64,000 nt of DNA, from positions 1,736,001 to 1,800,000 of the forward strand of contig NZ_JACHBX010000001.1 of the NCBI RefSeq assembly GCF_014200505.1, read 5' to 3'. Below, in pieces: positions 9,071-20,100 of the stretch. The position numbers and the translations under genes were made by a program. The notes below the pieces were generated by a model, which had not been told where the DNA came from, ran no database searches, and was given only the letters and a program-made list of their open reading frames with translations. The stretch's first letter is position 1; each line of letters begins with the position of its first letter. This stretch comes from Massilia aurea (GTDB lineage: Bacteria; Pseudomonadota; Gammaproteobacteria; Burkholderiales; Burkholderiaceae_D).

Positions 9071-9802
9071 ATGAGCGCCACCGACCTGCCCTACCGTGCC
9101 ACCCTGCCTGACGCCTGCACCTGGCTCGAACAACAGACCGGGTCGCCCTGGACACTAGCGCGCCTGCTCGAACACGCGGTCACGCCCTATGTCTGGCTCG
9201 ACTACGACCCGGCCCACGCCGACCTGTTCGGTGATGCCAATGGCGGTTATGCAGCGCCGATCTTCTTCCAGGACGACATCGCGCGCCTGATCGCCGGCAG
9301 CGACGACGTGTTGATGACGATGACCAAGGATGCCTACAAGATCGTCGCGCACCTGCCAGCGCCGGGTTTCAGGCGTCCGCTCGATGCGCTGCGGTTCCAG
9401 AAGAAGGACCTGACGCAGCTGGTGGCCAGGCTGGAGCGCGAGGCGCAGGCGGCCATCGCTGCAGCGGCCGCGCCGCCACCGGAACCGAAAGCGCCGACCG
9501 AATCGGCCTTCGGCATCAACAAGGCGCAGGTGCTGGAAGCGTTTGCCGCCCATGCGCGCATGGATCTGGGCGCGGCGCTCGACCATGCCATCGGCATCTT
9601 TGGCGACGATGGCGCGCGTGTGAAGGCCAGCGTGCGCAAGTCGAAACGCAACGCAGTGTGGAACCCGGTGACGCTGGCGCTCGGCCTGCATGATCTCCAC
9701 CGCGTGCCACTGGGCCCGTTACGGCGCGCGTTCCAGACCCACGATTTTTTGCTGGACTGGGAAGACGACTGGGACCAGTCGCTGCGCCTGCTGGGCAAAT
9801 AG
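9071..9802 (+). CDS. Hypothetical soluble protein
   Basis: 243 residues with no signal peptide or membrane helix. The N-terminal half has aromatic-rich segments (TWLEQQTG, YVWLDYDPAHADLFGD). The middle has an Ala/Pro-rich linker around 140-150, and the C-terminal part (from FGINKAQVLEAF) looks alpha-helical with a basic patch near KSKRN. I do not recognise a family. A TACAAT -10-like box lies at 9031-9036, about 35 bases upstream of the ATG, with no convincing -35. It converges on the metallo-hydrolase gene with only six bases between stops. Confidence 0.75.
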   Translation: MSATDLPYRATLPDACTWLEQQTGSPWTLARLLEHAVTPYVWLDYDPAHADLFGDANGGYAAPIFFQDDIARLIAGSDDVLMTMTKDAYKIVAHLPAPGFRRPLDALRFQKKDLTQLVARLEREAQAAIAAAAAPPPEPKAPTESAFGINKAQVLEAFAAHARMDLGAALDHAIGIFGDDGARVKASVRKSKRNAVWNPVTLALGLHDLHRVPLGPLRRAFQTHDFLLDWEDDWDQSLRLLGK

Positions 9803-9808
9803 CACCGG

Positions 9809-11155
9809 TCAGCGCGCCAGCAGGCGCCGCAATTGCGCCGCCTGGTACGCGCCGAACGTATCGCTGAACAGGCAGCGGATCAGCGGATCGTCGACGGCAT
9901 CGACGTCCAGCAGGTCACGCTCGGCATCGGCATCGAAATGTGCGTCGTTGATGCGCATGTACATCGTGGTCAGTGACTCGCCCTGTTCGAGCGCGCCATA
10001 CAGTCTGGCGGCGGGGATCTCCGTGGTCCAGCCAAGTGGACCGGCCTCGGTCACGAGCGTGGCCACGTCACCATCGAGCAGGTAATCGAAGACGCTCGCC
10101 TGGCCCTGGTGGTCATACACCGACAGCCGCCAGTAGCGCGGGCCATCGAAGTAGCTTGACGCCGCCTCGACCTCGCCGTACTTGGCAGGCACACCCGCGC
10201 GGCAGTAATCCATCACGCGCTCCATCTGCGCTTCACTCAGGGCCGCAAAATGCTGTGCGATCGACGCCGTCGACGGCGGCGCCGCATTGCCTTCATAGAT
10301 GTAATCGACATCCTGCGGGCCCACGGGCACAAGCCACGCCAGCGACGCCGCCGGCTGCAGCACCGCGCCGTCCAGCCGCACGGCCATGCCGGGATCGAGC
10401 CGCACGATCGATGCCGCCGGCAGTGCCGCGCCCACCTCGCGCGTAAACTGCGCATAGGTGATCGGGAAGAACGCGCGGTTGTACCAAGACCACGGCTCCT
10501 GCACGAACTGGCACGAACTGGGCACCACGTAGCGCGGTTGCAGCGCCTGCAGCTGCGCGATCCACTCGGCCGGCAGTTCGGGCGGCGCGGCTGCGGCGCG
10601 CGATGGCGTGAGCACCTCGATTTCACGCATCGTCTGGAACGGCCACAGCACCATGTCCCACGGCCCCAGTCCAACCAGCTGGGCCAGCGTGTCGTCGTCG
10701 ATCCACGAATCGACGACATTGAGCACATTCTGCCCGGCCGCCTGCACCTGGAACATCGAGTCCACGTCGACGTCCATCGCCTCGCGCGGGGTGACGGTGA
10801 ACGGGCCGACCGTGACCGGCGTGTTCAGTCGCAGCTGGTGCACGTGCGTGAAGCCCAGCTGGCGCACCATCTCGAACAACGCGTCGAAGATGCAGTAGAT
10901 GTACAGGGGCGTGGCGCGGTCCAGCAGATCGAGGCTGTCGAGCGAGCAGTGATCGTCATGAAAATGCGAGATGAAGACGGCGTCAAACCGCTGGCGGCGA
11001 ATCGCCGCGACATCGAAGCGCACGTCCGGAAACGCATGGCAGTTGCGGCTGAACGGGTTCTCGAAGATGGTGTCGAAGGCAATCGTCGCGCCCTCGCAAT
11101 CGAATACGTACCCCGCATGCAGGATGCGCGAAATGGTCAAGCCTGGCGTCGTCAT
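9809..11155 (-). CDS. MBL-fold metallo-hydrolase (UlaG-like)
   Basis: 448 residues. The N-terminal 240 or so form a beta-lactamase-like fold with the metal motif HFHDDH (near 64-69) preceded by DAVFIS. The C-terminal 200 residues are an extra region I do not recognise. Related UlaG-like enzymes hydrolyse lactones or phosphoesters with one or two metal ions. AAGGGGG lies four bases before the ATG. It is divergently arranged with the DUF4105 gene at 11264. The substrate is unknown. Confidence 0.8.
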   Translation of the reverse strand: MTTPGLTISRILHAGYVFDCEGATIAFDTIFENPFSRNCHAFPDVRFDVAAIRRQRFDAVFISHFHDDHCSLDSLDLLDRATPLYIYCIFDALFEMVRQLGFTHVHQLRLNTPVTVGPFTVTPREAMDVDVDSMFQVQAAGQNVLNVVDSWIDDDTLAQLVGLGPWDMVLWPFQTMREIEVLTPSRAAAAPPELPAEWIAQLQALQPRYVVPSSCQFVQEPWSWYNRAFFPITYAQFTREVGAALPAASIVRLDPGMAVRLDGAVLQPAASLAWLVPVGPQDVDYIYEGNAAPPSTASIAQHFAALSEAQMERVMDYCRAGVPAKYGEVEAASSYFDGPRYWRLSVYDHQGQASVFDYLLDGDVATLVTEAGPLGWTTEIPAARLYGALEQGESLTTMYMRINDAHFDADAERDLLDVDAVDDPLIRCLFSDTFGAYQAAQLRRLLAR

Positions 11156-11263
11156 TGGTCCCCCTTGGAGGCGGCATTCTACAGGGCGCGCTTCGGGACG
11201 GCGCTTGTTGTCGCCAAACCGAACCGCTACACTGCACCACCCCAGCGTTTCCGAAAGTAGCAG

Positions 11264-12271
11264 ATGATCATGAGCCGCCCCATTCCCCGCGCCCTCCTCG
11301 CCGTGTGCGCGTTGCTCGTCACCGCTTGGGGCGCGCTGGCGCTGTGGTTCCAGCTCTCCAGGCCCGGCGGCTACGCCGCGATCGCCCTCTGGTCTCTTGC
11401 CGGCCTGGCCGCCACCATCGCCATCGCGCGCGGCCGGGGCAAGTGGCCGGGCGCCAGGGCGCTGGTCACCGGCGCCGTGGCGCTGGCGGTGCTGCTGGGC
11501 TGGTGGTTTTCACTGGCGCCATCGCACGACCGCATGTGGGCCGACGACGTGTCACGGATGCTGGTCTCGCGTGTCGACGGCGATCGCCTCGTGCTGCAGA
11601 ACGTGCGCAACTTCGACTGGCGCACCGAGACCGACTACACGCCGCGCTGGGAAACGCGTGACTATGACCTGGCTGGCATCGTGTCGGCCGACCTGATTTT
11701 GTCGTACTGGATGGGGCCACACATCGCCCATACATTGGTGACGTTCGGCTTCAAGGATGGCAAACAGCTCGTGTTCTCGCTTGAAATCCGCAAGGAGCGC
11801 AGCGAGACCTTCTCTGCGGTCGGCGGCTTCTTTCGCCAGTTCGAACAGGTCATCATTGCCTCGGACGAGCGTGACCTGATCCGCACGCGCAGCAATGCAC
11901 GCGGCGAGCAGGTCTACCTGTACCGCCTGCGCGCCACGCCCGGGCAGTTGCGCGCCGTGCTGCTTGCTTACCTCGAACGCGCCGAAGCCTTGCGCCGCCA
12001 GCCCGAGTTCTACAACACCCTCACCAGCAACTGCACGACGATCCTGTACGAACTGGCGCACCGCATCGCACCCGACCTGCCGCTCGACTACCGGCTGCTG
12101 GCATCGGGCCACTTCGCCGAATATGCCTACGACCAGAACGCACTGACGCCGGGCGTGCCGTACGCAGTGCTGCAGCAGCGCGGCCACATCAATGCGCGGG
12201 CGCGCCAGGCCGATATCGACGGCAGCGATTTTTCGCGCGCGATCCGCGTCGGCGTACCCGGGATTCGCTGA
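11264..12271 (+). CDS. DUF4105 (Lnb N-terminal periplasmic-type) membrane protein
   Basis: 335 residues. Two to three hydrophobic segments at the N-terminus (to about residue 85) anchor a periplasmic domain matching DUF4105: WETRDYDL, SYWMGPHIAHTLVTFGF, EIRKERSETF and the conserved SNCTTILYELA. The His and Cys in these blocks look like a cysteine-protease-like arrangement, and the family is thought to act on cell-envelope substrates. The ATG at 11264 and a second one at 11270 are both possible; no clear ribosome-binding site separates them. Confidence 0.82.
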   Translation: MIMSRPIPRALLAVCALLVTAWGALALWFQLSRPGGYAAIALWSLAGLAATIAIARGRGKWPGARALVTGAVALAVLLGWWFSLAPSHDRMWADDVSRMLVSRVDGDRLVLQNVRNFDWRTETDYTPRWETRDYDLAGIVSADLILSYWMGPHIAHTLVTFGFKDGKQLVFSLEIRKERSETFSAVGGFFRQFEQVIIASDERDLIRTRSNARGEQVYLYRLRATPGQLRAVLLAYLERAEALRRQPEFYNTLTSNCTTILYELAHRIAPDLPLDYRLLASGHFAEYAYDQNALTPGVPYAVLQQRGHINARARQADIDGSDFSRAIRVGVPGIR

Positions 12272-12372
12272 GGGCCACCGCGCCCGCCCTTGCTATAGTT
12301 GCCGCAAGTCAAATCAGTACGGGAGGCTTCCACTAGTATCGACCATGGTCGAATGCGACGAGGGAGGCAGTC

Positions 12373-12849
12373 ATGGTTGGGCACTACAAGCGCTTGCGCA
12401 GGTCGGCGCAAGGCAGCGTCGCGGTCGAGATGGCGCTGATCCTTCCCCTGTTCCTGATCCTGCTGGCCGGGCCACTTTACCTTGCGCGCGCTGCGTGGTT
12501 TTACAGCGCGGGGCTGAAGGCGGCGCACGATGCAACGCGCTATGTCGCGACCGCGACGCAGGCCGAGATGCGCACCGGTGGCGGGGGTTTCAATGAAGCA
12601 CGCGTTCCCGCGATCGCCCGCTGGATCGCCCAACAGGAACTGGGCGAACTCGTGCCGCTAACCGATAGCATTGGCATCGCGATCCAATGTGACGGCGGCG
12701 TATGCATTTTGCTCAAACCAAGCACGGTCCGCACGACCATTCGCATCGGCTTGAAAGATAATCTCCTTGGTAGCCTGACCGAGCAATACCTCGGTTATAC
12801 CGATATGACCTTGTCCAGCGAAGTCACGATGCGCTATGTCGATCGTTAA
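12373..12849 (+). CDS. TadE-like pseudopilin (second cluster)
   Basis: 158 residues with AQG/SVAVEMALILPLF (Glu at +5), a single helix and a soluble domain with HDATRYVATAT, matching TadE-like proteins. GAGGGAGG four bases upstream is a strong ribosome-binding site. It starts a second three-gene set of pseudopilin-like genes about 5 kb from the first. Its stop overlaps the next start by 14 bases. Confidence 0.82.
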   Translation: MVGHYKRLRRSAQGSVAVEMALILPLFLILLAGPLYLARAAWFYSAGLKAAHDATRYVATATQAEMRTGGGGFNEARVPAIARWIAQQELGELVPLTDSIGIAIQCDGGVCILLKPSTVRTTIRIGLKDNLLGSLTEQYLGYTDMTLSSEVTMRYVDR

Positions 12850-14323
12850 AGCCGCTTGCCCGGCACGCCAGTACCTGAAAGGCGCGTCGCACCGCACAAA
12901 ACAGACCGGCTCAATCAGTGTGATGTTCGTTGCTGCCCTGATCATCATCTTTGGGTTTCTCGCCCTGGCCCTCGACCTGTCGCTCCTCACGCACCGCAAG
13001 ATGGAACTCCAGAATGTCGCCGACACCGCTGCATTGTCGGCGGCGCACGAACTTGACGGCACCGCTGGAGGCATCACGAAGGCACTGGACATGGCGTCGA
13101 ACCGCTTTTCGCAAGGTACCGACCGATTCACCTACGGCTACGGCAAGGCGACGATGACCTGGTCGGATACTGCCATCGGGTTCGCCCGCAGCCCGTCCGG
13201 CCCGTGGCGACCCGTCGGCGAAGCCCTGACAAACCCTGCCGGCCTGCTGTACGTACAGGTCGATACTGCAGGACTCGATGCCGAGTACGGGACCGTCGCA
13301 ACCTTGTTCCTCAGGACGTTCACGGACATCCCTGACGCCTTTACCAGTGCCCGCGCCATTGCCGGTCGTTCTGCCATCAAGGTCACCCCGCTGGGCATCT
13401 GCGCCATGCGTGACGAAGCCCACCGCAACCATGGGGGTGAGCTGGAGGAATTCGGGTTTCGCCGGGGCGTGAGCTACAACCTGCTGGACCTGAACCTGCC
13501 CGGCGCCACCACCGGTCAGACCTTCATCGTCAATCCGGTCGCGCAGGCCACGCCCATCACCGACGTGGCGACGCTGGCGCCGTTCGTCTGCACCGGCACG
13601 CTGGCCATGTCACGGCTCTCCGGTGGCACGGTCAAGGTCGCGGCATCGTTCCCGATCGACAAGCTCTGGCAGCAGCTCAATTCCCGCTTTGGCACCTACG
13701 GGACAGGTGCTACCGCATGCGATGCCCGCACGGCGCCCGCCGACACCAATGTCAAGGAATTCACCTTCAACGGCGGCACCCCCTGGATGGGCGCGACGCC
13801 CGCCAAGCAGTCGGCCGCGCTGCTGGCAACATCCGAACGCCGGTGGACGGTTGCCGGCCCCGACACGGCGCCCGCTGGCACCCTGGCCGTGCAATTTGGC
13901 CCGCTCTGGTCGTACGCAAAGGCGGTCCCGTATGCATCGTATGTCAGTGCGGGCACGCCGGAACCGGCAACCGGCTATCCAACCTATGACGTCACTGCAT
14001 GGAGCACCCTGTACACACCGGGTCAGCCGACCACCTCCTCGGCCACGCCCTATCCCGAGACTGCGGAAACGCCGACGCCCTACTCGTACACGACCGGTAC
14101 CCAATTCTTCAAAACCGCACCTGGAAGTAACAAGAGCCTCGCCAGGCGCCGGGTCCTGCACCTGCCCTTGCTCGCCTGCCCGGTCACTGGCAGCGACGCC
14201 ACGGTGCGTGGCATCGGCCGATTCTTCATGACCGTTCCTGCCACCAACAACTCGTTGTATGGCGAGTTTGCAGGCATGGCGACCGAGCAGTCCCTGGGCA
14301 CCCGCGTTGTCTTGTACCCTTGA
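12836..14323 (+). CDS. TadG-like pilus-associated membrane protein without VWA motif
   Basis: 495 residues. The N-terminus has KQTG/SISVMFVAALIIIFGFLALALDLSLLTHRKMELQNVADTAAL split over its first 75 residues: a TadG-like helix without the +5 glutamate, then the characteristic ADTAALSAAHEL block. The rest is a long periplasmic domain rich in Thr, Pro and Ala. Unlike the TadG at 5930, I see no DxSxS MIDAS motif. The start overlaps the tadE-like gene, so the two are probably coupled. It likely works with the neighbouring pseudopilins in a Tad-type machine. Confidence 0.8.
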   Translation: MSIVKAACPARQYLKGASHRTKQTGSISVMFVAALIIIFGFLALALDLSLLTHRKMELQNVADTAALSAAHELDGTAGGITKALDMASNRFSQGTDRFTYGYGKATMTWSDTAIGFARSPSGPWRPVGEALTNPAGLLYVQVDTAGLDAEYGTVATLFLRTFTDIPDAFTSARAIAGRSAIKVTPLGICAMRDEAHRNHGGELEEFGFRRGVSYNLLDLNLPGATTGQTFIVNPVAQATPITDVATLAPFVCTGTLAMSRLSGGTVKVAASFPIDKLWQQLNSRFGTYGTGATACDARTAPADTNVKEFTFNGGTPWMGATPAKQSAALLATSERRWTVAGPDTAPAGTLAVQFGPLWSYAKAVPYASYVSAGTPEPATGYPTYDVTAWSTLYTPGQPTTSSATPYPETAETPTPYSYTTGTQFFKTAPGSNKSLARRRVLHLPLLACPVTGSDATVRGIGRFFMTVPATNNSLYGEFAGMATEQSLGTRVVLYP

Positions 14324-14337
14324 CGAATGGACATGAC

Positions 14338-14928
14338 ATGACCCGCCAAACGCCAACGCGGCAACGTGGTGTCGCCGCCGTCGAATTCTCCGTGGTGGCC
14401 GTGATTTTTTTCATGCTCTTTTTCGGCATCGTCGACATCATCCGGGCACTCTATATCTGCAATATCCTGCAGGAGGTGACGCGGCGCGCGACGGCGCTGG
14501 CCGTCAACACTGACTTCACCGATGCCGCGGCGATGGCGCAGGTGCGCACGCAGGCCGTGTTTCGCACGACACCCGGCATGCTTGCATTTGCCGACCCCAT
14601 CTCCGACGCCCACGTCAAGATCGATTATCTGCAGATCCCGGCGACGGCCAATCCTGTCCCGATCGGGACAGCGCTGCCGGAAAGTCCCCAGCAAAACCGG
14701 ATCAACTGCACGTCCAATCCCAATGCGGCCGACTGCATCCAGCTGGTCCGGGTGCGGATCTGCCTGCCCGGGGGCGCGATCGATGTCTGCGATCCGGTGC
14801 CCTACCGGACCCTCGCGTCGTTTGTCCCGTTCTCATTCAGCCTGCCCACCGCTACCACCATCGCCCGGGCTGAGACCCTGGGGATGCCGCCCGGCGTGCC
14901 AGTGCCGGCCGGCGGCGGCGGCGGGTAG
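14338..14928 (+). CDS. TadE-like pseudopilin (second cluster, third gene)
   Basis: 196 residues from ATG 14338; an in-frame TTG at 14320 would add six residues. The RQRG/VAAVEFSVVAVIFFMLFFG segment is a pseudopilin helix with Glu at +5. The soluble part has several cysteines (INCTSNPNAADC, ICLPGG, VCDPV) that could pair. It ends in a glycine-rich tail and converges on the TerC gene with three bases between stops. Confidence 0.82.
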   Translation: MTRQTPTRQRGVAAVEFSVVAVIFFMLFFGIVDIIRALYICNILQEVTRRATALAVNTDFTDAAAMAQVRTQAVFRTTPGMLAFADPISDAHVKIDYLQIPATANPVPIGTALPESPQQNRINCTSNPNAADCIQLVRVRICLPGGAIDVCDPVPYRTLASFVPFSFSLPTATTIARAETLGMPPGVPVPAGGGGG

Positions 14929-14931
14929 CGC

Positions 14932-16503
14932 TTACACGTCGTCGGCTGCAGTGGTGCCAGCCACACGGGAAATCGCGACCCGCGCAATGCGGCGCTCCTC
15001 GACAGCGACGACCTCATAGCGCCAGCCATCGAGCTCGATGGCCTGGCCCGGTTCGGGCATCGACGCGAAGCGCGCCAGCAGGAAGCCGGCCAGCGACGTG
15101 TAATCGTCATCGCCCACCAGGGAATCGGTCTCGAGCACTTGTTCCAGCTGGTGCAGATCGGCCGCGCCGTCGGCTTCCCACAGGTCAGGGCCCTGCGGCC
15201 GGATCGCCAGTTGCTCGTCCTCGTCAGGGAACTCACCGGCAATCGCCTCCAGGATGTCCACCGGTGTCAGGAGGCCCTGGACGATCCCGAATTCATCCGT
15301 CACCAGCACCGGCTGGCCGTGCGCGCGCTTGAGCGTCTCCATCGCGCCCAGCACACCGGCCGTGTCGGGCAGCAGGATCGGCGCGCGCACGATGCCGCCG
15401 TCAGGCGCGGCGTCGATGCGCCCATGCAGCATCAGCGCGCTGACCAGGTCCTTGGTGCGCGCAATGCCCACCAGTTGGTCCAGCTGGCCGCGAGCGACCG
15501 GCATGCCGCTGTGGGGCGATGCCTGCAACTGGCGCAGGATGGTGTCGGCATCGTCGTCCAGGTTGACCCACGTGAGTTCCGAGCGCGGCGTCATGATCGA
15601 GCGGATCGAGCGGTCGGCCAGCGCCAGCACGCCGCTGACCATATTGCGTTCTTCGGCGCCGAACGCTTCCGGCTCGGTCACCGGTTCGTCCTGCGGTTCT
15701 GCATCGGCATCGACGTGCGCGCGCTTTTTGCCTCCCATCAGGCGCAGCACCGAATCGGCGGTGCGGTCGCGCAGTGGCACGCGCGCTTCCTGCTTCAGAA
15801 AATTGCGGCGTGCGAACTGGTTCAGCGCCTCGATCAGGATCGAGAAACCGATGGCAGCGTACAGATAGCCTTTCGGGATATGAAAGCCGAGGCCTTCGGC
15901 AACCAGCGACAGGCCGATCATCAACAGGAAGCTCAGGCACAGCACGACGACGGTCGGATGCGCATTGACGAAGCGCGTCAGCGGCTTGGAGGCCAGGATC
16001 ATGACGCCGATCGAGATGATCACCGCGGCCATCATCACGTACAGGTTGTCGACCATGCCGACAGCGGTAATGACCGCATCGAGCGAGAACACGGCATCGA
16101 GCACGACGATCTGCGCGACCACGGCGCCAAAGCCCGCATACACGCGCGACTTGGTCTGCACATGCGTGACGCCTTCCATGCGTTCATGCAGTTCGACGGT
16201 GGCCTTGAACAGCAGGAACACGCCGCCCAGCAGCAGGATCAGGTCGCGGCCGGAAAACGCCATCGACCCGAGCGCAAACAGCGGCGTCGTCAGCGTGACG
16301 AGCCACGAGACGATCGTGAGCAGGCCAAGGCGCATCAGCATGGCCAGGGAGAGGCCAATCAGGCGCGCCTTGTCGCGCTGGTGCGGCGGCAGTTTGTCCG
16401 CCAGGATGGCGATGAAAATTAGATTGTCGATGCCCAGGACGATTTCCAGGACAACGAGCGTGAGCAGACCCGCCCAGATGGTGGGGTCGAATAGCCATTC
16501 CAT
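14932..16503 (-). CDS. TerC-family membrane protein with CBS pair and CorC/HlyC domain
   Basis: 523 residues. Residues 1-240 form the TerC membrane domain with [16 protein letters not shown] and a second conserved acidic segment [18 protein letters not shown]. Two CBS domains follow (about 300-420: [44 protein letters not shown]). A CorC_HlyC domain ends the protein. TerC proteins are implicated in metal (notably manganese) export, and CBS/CorC modules usually sense nucleotides or ions. AGAGG seven bases before the ATG supports the start. E. coli YoaE/YegH have this architecture. Confidence 0.9.
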   Translation of the reverse strand: MEWLFDPTIWAGLLTLVVLEIVLGIDNLIFIAILADKLPPHQRDKARLIGLSLAMLMRLGLLTIVSWLVTLTTPLFALGSMAFSGRDLILLLGGVFLLFKATVELHERMEGVTHVQTKSRVYAGFGAVVAQIVVLDAVFSLDAVITAVGMVDNLYVMMAAVIISIGVMILASKPLTRFVNAHPTVVVLCLSFLLMIGLSLVAEGLGFHIPKGYLYAAIGFSILIEALNQFARRNFLKQEARVPLRDRTADSVLRLMGGKKRAHVDADAEPQDEPVTEPEAFGAEERNMVSGVLALADRSIRSIMTPRSELTWVNLDDDADTILRQLQASPHSGMPVARGQLDQLVGIARTKDLVSALMLHGRIDAAPDGGIVRAPILLPDTAGVLGAMETLKRAHGQPVLVTDEFGIVQGLLTPVDILEAIAGEFPDEDEQLAIRPQGPDLWEADGAADLHQLEQVLETDSLVGDDDYTSLAGFLLARFASMPEPGQAIELDGWRYEVVAVEERRIARVAISRVAGTTAADDV

Positions 16504-16599
16504 GTGTTACCTCTTGTTTGAATCAGTGTGAAGGTGCAGCTGCATCACGCCGGAAAAGCGCGCAGCAGGGACATGCCGCAAAAGCGGCACAGGCAGGCA

Positions 16600-16965
16600 T
16601 CACACCGCGCGCGGGGGCTTGAGCAAGGGGTGCCAGGATCGGCTGGCATGGGACGGGGATGGGGGTGCAAGCGCGCCGCCGCGCACATCGGCCAGGCGCA
16701 GCGAGAGCTCTTCGTTGATGGTGTCGTGCACGTCGGCGCCGGCCGGCGGTTCATCGGGATCGATGTCGCAACTGGTCTGGCAGTCGTAGTTGTCGGGCAG
16801 GTAGGCGTCGGCGAAGACGGGTGCGGACGTCGGCTGCACCACCGGCGCGGCGTCGGCAGCGCGCTGCGATGGCGCGGGCGGCAGCATCGCGGATGCAGCC
16901 ATGGCCAGGGCAAACATGTTCAGGGGGAGCAGCAGGATCAGGCAGATGACGAATACTCGTCTCAT
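16600..16965 (-). CDS. Small secreted hypothetical protein
   Basis: 121 residues. Residues 1-24 look like a signal peptide (MRRVFVICLILLLPLNMFAL, Ala-rich end). The mature part is acidic and proline-rich with one pair of close cysteines (YDCQTSCDIDPDEPP) and an LSLRLADVRGG segment. I recognise no family. An in-frame TTG two codons upstream is an unlikely start. It stands alone between TerC and the large helicase gene. Confidence 0.55.
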   Translation of the reverse strand: MRRVFVICLILLLPLNMFALAMAASAMLPPAPSQRAADAAPVVQPTSAPVFADAYLPDNYDCQTSCDIDPDEPPAGADVHDTINEELSLRLADVRGGALAPPSPSHASRSWHPLLKPPRAV

Positions 16966-17111
16966 ATACAAGAGGGAACTACCGCAAAAAAGCCGGCGAC
17001 CCGATCATTTTAGCATGGCCCCGCGCACGCCATTCGTGCGCGCCGCACGCATGGCAGCCCTCTTGTACAATGGCCGCCACCTTACCCACCGGCCCTGCCG
17101 GGAAGCACCCG

Positions 17112-20100
17112 ATGCACACATCTGCCCAGCGCATGAGCGCGCTGCTCGACTATCTCGTCGAGCAGGCCAAAGACATAGACCCTTCCGCGTTCACGCTCGC
17201 GAAAGTCACCGAATTCAAGAAAACCTTTACCGACCTGGCGACGCTGCCGTGGATCGAGTTCAACGTCGAGACCGAGCAGGATGACCTGTGGCTGCGCGTG
17301 CACCGGCTCGAGTCGACATCGCCGCCGTTGCTGGCCGATCCGGCGCTGGCGCCCTATTTGCTGATTGGCGCCGACCCGTCCGGCAATCCGCCGGCGCTCA
17401 ATGACGCCACGCTGGCCGATGCGCGCCATGAAGATGCCGCCCATGCCACCGATGACCAGGCGAAGCAGCGCGTCGAAGAACGCGATGCAGAGCGCCGCGC
17501 CCGTGCAGCGCAGGGGCTGGCTGCCTACCTGCCGCCGTGGCAGGAGTGGGCGGCGCGCGAGCGCCCGCGCCGCCAGGTGATCACGCTGTATGCGGACCTG
17601 TTCGCGCTGAAGGCCCGGCTCGAATCCGAAGAAGCGGCGCGCCCGCTGGAACTGGTGTGGGGCATGGGCCTGTCGTCGTGGCAGATGCGCACCCCGGCGC
17701 CTGTCGACTTCCATTACCCGCTCATCACGCAGGCGCTGGAAATCGATATCGACCCGACCTCGCACGCCATTGGCCTGCGGCCCCGCCAGCTCGACGCACA
17801 CCTGGAACTCGATGCATTCGCGGCCTGCGGCGTGCCCGGGATCGGTGACGTCGAACGCGCCGCCCGCAGCCTGCTGGCCGCGCGCGGCGACAGCACACTC
17901 TCGCCGTTCGCACCCGAGATGATCGAGCCGATCCTCAAGCTGATCGCCGGCCAGGTCAGCGCCGACGCGCGCTACGACATGGCTGCCACGCAGGCGCCGC
18001 CCCCTGGCGAGCGCCTCGTCGTCACGCATGGCTGGGTAATCTTCGCCCGACCGCGCGCGACGCACTTCCTGATCGACGACATCGCGCGCCTGAAAGACCG
18101 CGTGGACGACGCTGAAGCATTGCCGGACGGGCCGCTGAGCCTTGTCACGCCGCCCGGCAGCGCGGTGCTCGAACACGAGCCGATTGCGTTTCGCGGCCTG
18201 TCCGGTGGCGCCGTCAATGCCGGCGAGCCGCGCGAGCTGTACTTCCCGCTGCCGTACAACCGCGAGCAGGAAACCATCGTCCAGCAACTGGAACGTTCGC
18301 CCGGCGTCACGGTCCAGGGCCCGCCCGGCACCGGCAAGACGCACACGATCGCCAATATCATCAGCCACTACCTGGCCTCGGGCAAACGCATCCTGGTCAC
18401 GTCCAAGGGCGAGCCGGCGCTGAAGGTCTTGCAGGAGAAGATTCCCGAATCGATCCGGCCCCTGACCGTCGCCCTGCTCTCGGGTGACAAGGAAGGCATG
18501 TGCCAGTTCCAGGCGTCGATCGAAGCCATCATTCACACGCTGTCACATCTGAACCCGCAGCTCGAGACCGAGGCGATTGCCGCCTGCCGCGTCGCGCTCG
18601 ACCGCGCGCACGCCGAAACCGCCGCCATCGACACCCGCATCGACGAGATCGCGCATGCCCAGCTGGCCGCCGTCAGCGTCGACGGCGTCGAGATGCGCGC
18701 GCAGAAGATGGCCGAACTGGTCATCGACGGCAGGGAGCGTTTCGGCTGGTTCGACGACGACTTGTCGCTCGCCCCGCACCACGCGCCGCCATTCGGCGAC
18801 GAACAGGCGATGGGATTGCGCGAGGCGCGGCGCCGGCTCGGCGCAGATCTGGTCTACTGCAATGCGCGGCTGCCGGCAGCCGACGCCCTGCCATCGGCGC
18901 AGGCCACCGGCCGTCTGCACGACACGCTGCTGGCCATGCGCGACATCGAGCGCGACGAAGCCAGTGGCGCGCTGCCGCCGCTGCGCGCGACCACGCCCGA
19001 CGTGTTCGCTGCCGCCCAGGCGTTGCAGACGGCGCTGGCCGGCGCCATTGCCACCGCCGCCGAGGTCGAGGCTTCGGGCGTCGACTGGGCGCACGCCGTG
19101 CGCCTGAAATCCCGCCAGTCGCAGTTCGTCACCGAACGCGGCGCGTTCGAGGCGCTGCTGCCCGAGATGGATGCGCTGCTGCGCGCACGCGCCGAATTCA
19201 TGCAGCGCCCCGTCACGGCGCCGACCGAAGCACTCGGCAATCCAAAAGCCGTCGAGGCCATCAACCGCGCCGTCGAGACGGGCAAGCCATTCGGCCTGCT
19301 GTCATTCGGCGGCGGCGACGTCAAACAGCAAATTGCCGCGATCCGCGTAGCCGGCCTGGCGCCGGCCTCCAGCGACGACTGGGCCCACGTGCAGCGTTAC
19401 GCCGCGCTGCAGAACCGCCTCCACTCGTTCGCAGTGCGCTGGAATGCCTTCGCACCCGATCTATCGCTGCCGGTCCTGGTGGCCGATGTAGCGCAACTGC
19501 GCGCCATCGAGCAGATCCTGACCACCGCCCGCGCCGCGCATGCCCAGGCAACCACGCACGACGTGCAGTTGCCGAGCCTGGCCCAGGCGGTGTTCAGCCA
19601 GCCGCCGACGAACGATCTGTTGGGCCGCGAGGCCGACCTGCTGCGCGTGCGCGACTACCTGGCGCGGCACCTGGCGCGCGCCGGTCTCGAACAGGCCCGC
19701 ACCGCCATGGCCGCGCTGCGTGGCGTGCTGGCCGGCGCCGATGGCCCTGTCGGCGTGCGTCTGCGTGAGTTCGCCGGGCAGACGCTGGGCACACCTGGCC
19801 TGGCGGCCGACACGGTGGGCGCCGACTATGCGGCCCTGCTCGCGGAACTGCGCCGCATCGCTGCGCTGGCGCCCGACCTGGCCGCCGTGCGCGACCTCGC
19901 CGAACAGGTGGCGCAGCATGGCGCGGCGCGGCTGGCGACACGCTTAACGACCATCCCGGTCGACGCCCACGGCGACGACGGCGTATTCCCGGTGCGCTGG
20001 CGCGATGCCTGGACCTGGGCACGCCTCAAGAGTTACCTCGACGGCATCGATGCCCGCGACGAGATGCTGGGCCTGGCCGAGCGCCGCCACGAACTCGAAC

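Noticed and set aside
17070..17111. The upstream ATG of the helicase gene at 17070.
   Set aside because: It overlaps a TACAAT -10-like box and has no ribosome-binding site; ATG 17112 has GGGAAG upstream.
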